Source: Eurosta solidaginis (lineage: Eukaryota > Arthropoda > Insecta > Diptera > Tephritidae). From it: a stretch of 64,000 nucleotides of DNA. Below are positions 56,687 through 64,000 of the stretch, piece after piece. Within the stretch, counting starts at the first letter, position 1. Each line of letters opens with the position of its first letter. The notes beneath the pieces were generated by a model that saw only the letters and a program-made list of their open reading frames with translations, did no database searches and was not told where the DNA came from. The DNA is taken from positions 170,832,083 to 170,896,082 of the forward strand of contig NC_090323.1 of NCBI RefSeq assembly GCF_040869045.1, in the 5' to 3' direction. The translations under genes were made by a program, and so were the position numbers.

Positions 56687-58629
56687 TTGGCATCCATACG
56701 CCCTAGTGAACGAGGGAGGGCTACCAATGCTACCAACGCTAAAGGGAAGAGCGACTTGGTGGGGGTCGGCAATAGTATGGAGGCGAAGGGAGTTGCGCTG
56801 GCAACGGCGAACGCTGACGCGCCTGCTGTTGTCGGACACCGACCAAGCGCCGGAACGGCAACCTTTTTTCCCACGGCTGTGGCAGGGGTCTCTGGACCTG
56901 GCCACTCCGAGCCAAGGGAAAACGGGGCCGCAACAGCTACTTTAACCGGGGGAGCGACTGCGTTGGAAACGACGGGTCGGCTCTCCATGGACGACAAGAG
57001 GGCAACCTCAGTCAACACAGTCTTAGGTGATCGGACGGGGGCAAGCACCAGTATGGCGGCGAAGGTAGTTGCGCTGTCAACGGCGAACACTGACGCGCCT
57101 GCTGATGCTGGGCGCCCGTCTGACGCCGGTATGGCGACTGTTCTCCCCACGGCTGTGACAGGGGTCCCACGATCTGGTCACACTGAGCCAAAGGAGAAAG
57201 GAGCCATAATGAAGACATCATCCGGGGGTACGACCGCGAGAGCAACTACGTGTCGGACCCCTTCTCAAGAAGAGTCCCACAAGGGATCGTTCCACAGGAA
57301 CAAAAGAAGGGCTGCAAAAGTCCTGTCAAGGTATGAGGGTGTTCCGCTGGAAACGCTGTCAGAGAACACCAGGAATTCGGTGGAAAAGGGCGCGAGGTCT
57401 ACTGCCGAATTTTCGGGGTTCTCTGCCAACAAGCGCAACCCGATATAAACGTCAAAGGTCCGATGAGGACATCAAACCACCGCCGAAAAGGCACCAGAAT
57501 CAGCCCGCGGTAGCCAAACCCAGCTTTGCCGAGGTAGCCAAGGGTTGGATCCTTATAGGAATCCTGGACCGAGGGAATGACCGTGGTGCAATCCCTAAAG
57601 ACCAGTGGCCGTACGTCCGGAATGAAATCGGCAACGCCGTTCTCGACGTGCTGATGGAGTCTCCAGGTAGTCCGCCGCGAGGTTCTGATGCAGGATGGTA
57701 CCAGGGCCAAATCAAGGTACTCGCTTGCGAGGACGCAAGGTCTGTTGCGCTGTACAAGGCAGCAGCCGCAAAGCTGGGACAAGTCTATCCCGGGGCGATT
57801 ATCGAGGTCGTTGCCTGGAAGTACATTCCGGCTCGGCCAAGGGCCAGGGCATGGGATCCAGCGGCACCAGAATCAGCCCGCGGTAGCCAAACCCAGCTTT
57901 GCCGAGGTAGCCAAGGGTCGGATCCTTATAGGAATCCTGGACCGAGGGAATGACCGTGGTGCAATCCCTAAAGACCAGTGGCCGTACGTCCGGAATGAAA
58001 TCGGCAACGCCGTTCTCGACGTGCTGATGGAGTCTCCAGGTAGTCCGCCGCGAGGTTCTGATGCAGGATGGTACCAGGGCCAAATCAAGGTACTCGCTTG
58101 CGAGGACGCAAGGTCTGTTGCGCTGTACAAGGCAGCAGCCGCAAAGCTGGGACAAGTCTATCCCGGGGCGATTATCGAGGTCGTTGCCTGGAAGTACATT
58201 CCGGCTCGGCCAAGGGCCAGGGCATGGGATCCAGCGGTTCCAGCAGAACCTGAGAGAATCCTCTGGATGCTGCAACTGATGAACCCGGCTCTCCCAACGC
58301 AGGACTGTAGTGCCATCCAAGTCGAGGACGCTGTAGGACGTAGGAGACAGGTCGTGTTAGCCCTGAATAAGGAAGCTCTCGAGCCCCTTAGACGGAGCAA
58401 AGGAAGAGTATTTTACGGCCTCGGGGAGGTCGTAATTCACGTATACCGTGGGGACGCACAGCGTGCATCCCTTTCGAGTGCCTCTTTGGACACGGACATT
58501 GAGGCACCCGAAGTGGAGGCGGAAATCTCCGACGCCGAAAGCCTGGTTTCCGCCACGTCAAATTGCGCAGGGACTCTGTGCAATTTGTCGATGGAGGATG
58601 CGACGGAGAGGATCCCAACATCACGGTGA
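56687..58629 (+). pseudogene. LINE ORF1 pseudogene with DUF4780-like domain and two duplications
   Basis: ORF1 proteins bind the LINE RNA as a chaperone-like partner. The start is ATG 56,687 (MASIRPSERG). The N-terminal part is Ala/Thr/Gly-rich and made of two copies of a 92-codon unit (starts at 56,774 and 57,050; SMEAKGVALATANADAPA and SMAAKVVALSTANTDAPA), so in frame. The frame changes near 57,430-57,445. The C-terminal domain (AVLDVLMESPG, WYQGQIKVLACEDARSVALY, IIEVVAWKYIPA, then ILWMLQLMNPALPTQDC, GRVFYGLGEVVIHVY) resembles the DUF4780 domain seen in insect retroelement proteins. Its first half is present twice through a 373-bp tandem duplication that breaks the frame. The first copy is read in one frame up to a stop at 57,953; the second copy continues in another frame to the stop at 58,629. 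No zinc knuckles seen. Confidence 0.78.
57491..58236 (+). repeat. 373-bp tandem duplication inside ORF1
   Basis: Unit 57,491-57,863 is repeated at 57,864-58,236 (both start GCACCAGAATCAGCCCGCGG), with nearly no differences (GGGTTGGATCC against GGGTCGGATCC). 373 is not a multiple of three, so it disrupts ORF1. The near identity means it is younger than the LINE or an assembly duplication. Confidence 0.9.
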
Positions 58630-58656
58630 TGGAGGCAGGGGAGTCTGAGCAAGCTC

Positions 58657-61600
58657 ATGCTGAGGTTGCTCCAGATAAACCTGCACAAAAGTAAGGCAGC
58701 CTCGGCTGCTCTCATCAGTCGCCTTTCTAAAGGGGTTTAAGCTCATCCGAGCTGCAGATGAAGGTAAAGTGAGAACATGCATTTTAGTAAAGTATGAGCT
58801 AAATATCTTTCTCTTGCCTAATTATAGCAATGGTGACGTCACAGCGGCCAGCTAGGCAAGCGGAGGCACCCAATTAACGCTAGCCTCCGTTTATATGCCG
58901 TACGACGCAGAGGAACCTCCTCCGCAAAAGACGGTAAAGGATCTAGTGGCCGACTCACGCAAAGGCCATCTGCTAATTGGGACAGACGCAAACGCCCACC
59001 ACGTGCAGTGGGGTAGTTCCGACATAAACACTCGGGGTGAGTCACTTTTTGAGTACCTTTTAACAACTAACCTTGTAGATTGCAATGTAGGTAATGAACC
59101 AACTTTTATTACTAAAAACCGTAGAGAGGTTATTGACCTCACTGTTTGTAGCGAAAGCGTTTATGGGTGGGTTAAAAAATGGCGTGTTCTTGAGGAACAT
59201 TCCTTTTCAGACCACCGTTATATTGAAGTAATGTTAGAGTTCTTCGTCGATCAGCCCATTGCGAGAGGTAACCCACGTAATACAAACTGGGAACTACATA
59301 ATGAGCTGTTAGCAAGAGAACTACCAGAACTGCCCCCACAAAGCCCCTCATACACGATGGAGCTAGAGGCTCTGGTATAAACCTTCAAATCGGCTTTCTC
59401 AAAAGCCTTAAAACAGGCCTGTCCATTGCCAAAACCGCGCGGTAAGCGTAAACCTCACTGGTGGTCCCATGATCTGGACCTACTTCGTAAATCCTGTAGA
59501 GAACAGTTTAACAAAGCCAAATTCTTTGATAACGAGTCACAATGGCTAGAATACAAGGACAAACTAAGAACCTACAAAAAAGTCCTGAGACAAGCGAAGA
59601 GAACTTCATGGAGAAACTTCTGCACTGGAGTCGAAAGTGTCGTGGACACATCCAGGCTATGGTGCGTGCTTTCTAAGACGCAAACAGCTATTAGCTTTCT
59701 GCGGAGACCGAATGGTACCTGGACCAGCACAGAAGGGGAAACTCTAGAGCTGCTTCTGGACACACATTTCACGGGAAATATGACCAACGCACCGGAAGTA
59801 CCTGCAGCAAACCAAGCTGTGAATATACCCATCACTGAGGAGAGAGTGAGGTGGGCAGTCAAAAGTTTTAAACCTTTTAAGGCTGGTGGACCAGACGGGA
59901 TTGTACCCGCTCAACTTATCTACTCTTTGGATGTATCAGCCAACTGGCTGCGGCACATATATACCGCTTGTTTGGCTATGAACTATATTCCGTGTGCATG
60001 GAGCAGCGCCACGGTCATATTCATTCCTAAGGCAGGCAAGGCCTCTCATTACGAGCCGAAGGACTATAGACCTATCAGTCTTTCATCCTTCGTACTCAAG
60101 ACCCTAGAGAGAATAGTTAGCGATTTCCTCACTAAAAGCATTGATAGGAATCTCATTTCGGACTATCAACACGCGTACACCAAAGGTAAATCTACGGAGA
60201 CTGCGCTACACAGCCTAGTCTCTACTATAGAAATATCCTTGTTCGAAAAGGATTATTGTCTTGTGGCCTTCCTAGACATTGAAGGAGCATTCAACAACAT
60301 AAGTCCAGACGCCGTTAACATTGCTTTAACTGATCTGGACGTAAATAGACCCCTAGTGGGACTAATTGATCAACTGCTCAGGGGATGGAAAGTGCTTTCC
60401 TCACTGGGGAAGGTTGAGATAACACGATTTGTCGCAAGGGGCACGCCCCAAGGTGGTGTCCTTTCCCCCTTACTATGGAACCTAACGGTAAACTCGCTAT
60501 TAAGAGATACTAGTTGGGGGAGCGGGAAGGTCGTGGCATATGCTGATGACCTAGCGATTATCTACAGAGGCAAGTTCCCTCAAACTTTGTGCGACTTGAT
60601 GCAGGTAGCATTGCGAGAGGTTTCCTTGTGGGCTTCCCGATGTGGACTCAGCGTCAACTCCGATAAAGTAGAGCTTGTCTTATATACCAAACGATACAAA
60701 ATACCATCGTTGAACCTACCAGAACTAAATGGGGTGCACCTAAGCCTGGCAGATAAAGCCAAATTTTTAGGCGTAGTTTTAGACAAAAAGCTGAACTGGA
60801 AGGACAACGTTATCCAGCGACAAAAGAAAGCGTACATTGCATTATATACGTGTAAAAGAGCCATTGGCAAAAAACGGGGACTCACCCCCAACATATGCAG
60901 ATGGATTTATACCGCGATTATCGGACCCATACTGCTGTATGGGGTAGTCGTATGGTGGCCAGCCTTGAGCAAGGCGTCAAACCTAAACTTGTTGAGTAAA
61001 GTCCACAGATCCAGCATGATAAGCATAAGCGGGGCTCTAAGAACAACGCCTAGCGAAGCTCTTCAGGTCATTCTTTACATCTTTCCACTGGATCTGGCTG
61101 GTCATCGAACAGCGGCAACGTCAGCCCTGCGTCTAAGGGAGTTGTCGTGCTGGAACAACAGGACCACAGGACACTCAAGTATACCAAACAAATACAGTTT
61201 TCTCCCTCCTAGCACGGATCGCTGTGCGATCACAACAGTTGCGGAAACCAACTTTAAGATAAACATACCCAGCAGAGATGACTGGACGGAGTCGGATAAG
61301 TGCCTTGCTATGGGCAACAGCATTTCCATATACACGGACGGCTCCAAGCTAAACGGGAGAGTTGAGGGTAGAGTATACTCAAGGGACCTTGACCTCCAGC
61401 TCTCATTCAGACTACCCGACCACTGCAGTGTATTCCAGGCAGAAGTTGCAGCCACAATGGAAGCCGCAGCTAGGATAGGGACATACATTGTCGGCAAAGA
61501 AATTTTTATCTTCAGCGGCAGCCAAGCTGCCATAAAATCTCTGGGCTCCCACTCGTTCAATTCTGAACTAGCACTAAACTGTCGCCGATCTCTTCAAGAG

Positions 61601-62170
61601 ATGGCTCAACAGAATCGTGTACACCTCACATGGGTCCCTGGACATAGGGATATCGAGTGAAACTGCATTGCAGATGAACTCGCTAGGCAGGGTACAACCA
61701 AGCAGGTTCTTCCTGGACAAGAACGCTTAGGTATGCCCCTATCCACATGCAAGCTAATGCTAAAAGAGCACATCTACCGTCAAGCCGACGAAAGATGGCT
61801 ACAAACACCGGGATGTCGAACGTCGAAAGAAACCTGGCCTAAATGGGATCCTAAAAGATCCCGTCACGTGTACAACCTAAGAAGGGATACAATTTCCACA
61901 CTTGTGGGGACACTAACGGGTCATTGCCTCATAGGTAAGCATGCAGAAAGGCCAGGAGCGCCTTATCGTCGTTGCTGTAGGAGTTGTAAAGAAGATGAGG
62001 AGGAGGAAAGGGTGGTTCACCTCATTTGCAACTGCCCAGCGCTAAGCGGAGCACGGCAGCGCTTTCTGGGAGCCCCAGTTCTTGATACTATGAGTCAGGT
62101 TGTGGAGCATGACGTCAAGGACCTGGTAGCTTTCATCAGGTCCTCAAAATGGTTCGAAAAGGAGAGGTAA
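58657..62170 (+). pseudogene. LINE ORF2 pseudogene: endonuclease, RT, RNase H, Cys motif
   Basis: ORF2 makes the nick and copies the RNA at the target. The start is probably ATG 58,657 (MLRLLQINLHKSKAASAAL), the usual AP-endonuclease opening. After SRLSKG the sequence jumps to FKLIRAADEGKVRTCILV in another frame: the segment that should hold the catalytic Glu (QEPW in relatives) is missing. TAG at 58,853-58,855. The rest of the endonuclease is clear: LASVYMPYD, GTDANAHHVQWG, SFSDHRYIE. TAA at 59,378-59,380, then an open frame to 61,660 in the same frame. RT motifs: DYRPISLSSFVLKTLERIV, AFLDIEGAFNN, GTPQGGVLSPLLWN, YADD at 60,539-60,550. RNase H: YTDGSKL, PDHCSVFQAEVAA, but SGSQAAIK has Gly (61,517) for the catalytic Asp; WVPGHRDIE is followed by TGA 61,658-61,660. 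A C-terminal CCRSC...HLICNCPAL motif precedes the stop at 62,170. Confidence 0.92.
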
Positions 62171-62262
62171 CGGTGTTTTTCGTGGTATCACAACGGGCCT
62201 AGTACTACTGGCTTAAGTGTGCCCTCGGGCAGCCACCCCAACCTAACCTAACCTACCTAACC

Positions 62263-62276
62263 TTCGTTTGATACCC
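62263..62276 (+). repeat. Target-site duplication, right copy
   Basis: TTCGTTTGATACCC directly after the (CCTAA)n-like tail of the LINE, identical to 56,257-56,270. Confidence 0.88.
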
Positions 62277-63340
62277 ATATCGTATAAACATTCTAGAGTC
62301 ACCCCTGGCCCACCCTAATGGCGATATCTCGAAAAGGCGTCCACCTATAGACCTAATGCCCACTCCCTCTTAAAATGCTCAGTCACACTTTTCGTTTGAT
62401 ACCCATATCGTACAAACATTCTAGAGTCGCCCTTCGTCCACCTTTATGGCGATATCTCGAAAAGGCGTCCACCTATCGAACTAAGGATTCCTCCCTTTTA
62501 AAATACTAATTACCACCTTTCATTTGATACCCATATCGTACAAACACATTCTAGAGTCACCCCTGGCCCACCCTAATGGCGATATCTCGAAAAGGCGTCC
62601 ACCTATAGACCTAATGCCCACTCCCTCTTAAAATGCTCAGTAACACCTTTCGTTTGATACCCATATCGTACAAACACATTCTAGAGTCACCCCTGGCCCA
62701 CCCTAATGGCGACATTTCGAAAAGGCGTCCACCTATAGACCTAATGCCCACTCCCTCTTAAAATGCTCAGTAACACTTTTCGTTTGATACCCATATCGTA
62801 CAAACATTCTAGAGTACCCCTGGCCCACCCTAAAGGCGATATCTTGAAAAGGCGTCCACCTATAGACCTAATGCCCACTCCCTCTTAAAATGCTCAGTAA
62901 CACCTTTCATTTGATTCCCATATCGTACTAACACATTCTAGAGACACCCCTGGTCCACCTTTATGGCGATATCTCGAAACGGCGTCCACCTATGGAACTA
63001 AGGAGCACTCCTTTTCAAAATACTCATTAACAGCTTTCATTTGATACCCATATCGTATAAACATATTCTAGAGTCACCCCTGGTCCACCTTTATGGCGAT
63101 ATCTCGAAACGGCGTCCACCTATGGAACTAAGGATCACTCCTTTTCAAAATACTCATTAACAGCTTTCATTTGATACCCATATCGTACAAACAAATTCTA
63201 GAGTCAGCCCTGGTCCACCTTTATGGCGATATCCCTAAATGGCGGCCATCCATAGAACTATGGCCTACTCTCTCTTAAAATACTCTTTAATACCTTCCAT
63301 TTGATACACATGTCATACAACCACATTCCAGGGTTACCCT
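62263..63340 (+). repeat. 130-bp tandem array of copy K, right of the LINE
   Basis: About eight units. The first five mostly carry the same variant (TATAGACCTAATGCCCACTC) as the left part, spaced about 127-130 bp, which shows local homogenisation. The last three return to the common type. Confidence 0.88.
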
Positions 63341-63441
63341 AGGTTCATTTTCCTACATGGTGATTTTCCTTTTTTTGTCTCCATAGCTCTCAACTGAGTA
63401 TGTAATGTTCGGTTACACCCGAACTTAGCCTTCCTTACTTG

Positions 63442-63677
63442 TTTTAAATTAATAAGAATTTTATTAATAAGATTTGTGAACTAATCCAGCACATTAAAAT
63501 GCCTACGCAGTTTAAGCGTGGCGTCTCAACCTTGCCTTGCTTTCAACTGAAATCAAATTTTCTATGAGTTTTTTAAAATTGTATGCGCTCAATAAATTGA
63601 GATTATTTTACCTTATTAACAACCAATTAAAGATATCTTTTAATACTTCAACTACGATGAACATACACACCTTTTTT
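63442..63677. other. Unassigned AT-rich spacer
   Basis: Between copies K and L; nothing recognised. Confidence 0.5.
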
Positions 63678-64000
63678 ATGCTCAGTTGAGCAGAGCTCAC
63701 AGAGTATATTAAGTTTGATTGGATAACGGTTGGTTGTACATATATAAAAGAATCAAGATAGATATAGACTTCCATATATCAAAATAATCAGGATCGAAAA
63801 AAAATTTGATTGAGCCATGTCCGTCCGCCCGTCCGTCCGTCCGTCCGTTAACACGATAACTTGAGTAAATTTTGAGGTATCTTGATGAAATTTGGTATGT
63901 AGGTTCCAGAGCGCTCATCTCAGAACTCTATTTAAAATGAACGATATCGGACTATAACCATGCCCACTTTTTCGATATCGAAAATTTCGAAAAACCGAAA
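63678..64000 (+). mobile_element. Family-1 repeat, copy L (runs off the window)
   Basis: Starts ATGCTCAGTTGAGCAGAGCT, then TTGATTGGATAACGGTTGG, a long GTCC microsatellite (63,820-63,848) and CGATATCGGACTATAACC. It continues past the window end. It shares details with copy I (GTACATATATAAA), so the two are close relatives. Confidence 0.85.

Larger units (their letters stand above)
56271..62262 (+). mobile_element. Apparently full-length LINE (LOA/R1/I-like group with RNase H), inactive
   Basis: 5992 bp between 14-bp target duplications. It starts CTCGCGAAGGGCAGACATC, has a GC-rich 5' UTR of about 416 bp with a CTTACCGCGGTAAG palindrome (56,513-56,526), ORF1 with a DUF4780-like segment, ORF2 with AP-endonuclease, RT, RNase H and a Cys motif, and a short 3' UTR ending AACCTAACCTAACCTACC. 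The GC content is clearly higher than the surroundings. Placement in the LOA/I/R1 neighbourhood rests on the domain set and is not resolved further. Confidence 0.9.
54506..63441 (+). mobile_element. Family-1 repeat, copy K (split by a LINE)
   Basis: Starts ATACTCAGTTGAGCAGAGCA behind CCTTTTT and ends CTCAACTGAGTAT, hairpin GTTCGGTTACACCCGAAC, CCTTCCTTACTTG at 63,441. It has the GTCC microsatellite (54,647-54,663), CCACGCCCACTTTTTCGATA and a tandem array (55,810-56,256 and 62,263-63,340). Removing the LINE at 56,271-62,262 and one target copy leaves about 2.9 kb, the same size as copies B and I. Confidence 0.87.

Noticed and set aside
57399..58320. Minus-strand frames opposite LINE ORF1
   Set aside because: They arise from the GC-rich sense coding sequence and are doubled by the 373-bp duplication; no independent domain.

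Overview
The window looks like an intergenic or intronic stretch of an AT-rich higher-fly genome, most likely a tephritid fruit fly. That attribution is an inference from the repeat types (Helentron/DINE-like interspersed repeats, insect LINEs with RNase H, a Tc1-like element, a tRNA-derived SINE) and from the absence of bacterial gene organisation. I recognise no intact host protein-coding gene, rRNA or functional tRNA. Almost everything that can be identified is mobile DNA, much of it nested, and every transposon coding region I could read is broken.

Layout. 1-5.3 kb: decayed Ty3/gypsy-type LTR retrotransposon (Gag with a SAP-like N-terminus and two zinc knuckles; Pol with RT, RNase H and integrase). 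5.3-6.0 kb: minus-strand LINE remnant. 6.4-7.4 kb: tract dense in CGATA motifs, split by a SINE with a 13-bp target duplication. 8.7 kb: foldback. 10.1-11.7 kb: a family-2 rolling-circle-like repeat with a family-1 repeat (copy A) inside it. 13.2-18.6 kb: a three-layer nest, Tc1-like transposon > foldback/satellite element > family-1 copy B. 18.6 kb: short LINE 3' end. 19.4-20.15 kb: foldback MITE. 20.3-21.6 kb: family-1 copies C and D head-to-tail. 24-28.5 kb: degenerate TTTCGGA-rich tracts containing family-1 copy E and a SINE. 30-31.6 kb: short family-1 copy F and a SINE. 32.5-35.5 kb: second foldback/satellite element, with about 2 kb of unrelated interior. 36.2-39.5 kb: second family-2 element with family-1 copy G inside. 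41.7-46 kb: family-1 copies H and I head-to-tail. 46.9-48.4 kb: copy J. 49.4-51.4 kb: SINE, TTTCGGA tract, SINE fragment. 51.5-51.9 kb: another dispersed repeat. 52.8-54 kb: minus-strand 5'-truncated LINE. 54.5-63.4 kb: copy K, interrupted by an apparently full-length but inactive LINE (56,271-62,262) flanked by a 14-bp target duplication. 63.7 kb to the end: copy L.

The most interesting system is the family-1/family-2 pair of non-coding elements. Both have subterminal inverted repeats, a short hairpin near one end, T-rich insertion sites without an evident target duplication, internal microsatellites and about 130-150-bp tandem arrays. Within family 1 the two subterminal repeats change together between copies, which suggests selection for pairing. 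Copies lie head-to-tail twice, and twice sit at the same place and orientation inside family 2. A paralogous empty site for copy B can be read in the window. All family assignments come from reading sequence and translations by eye; none was checked against a database.
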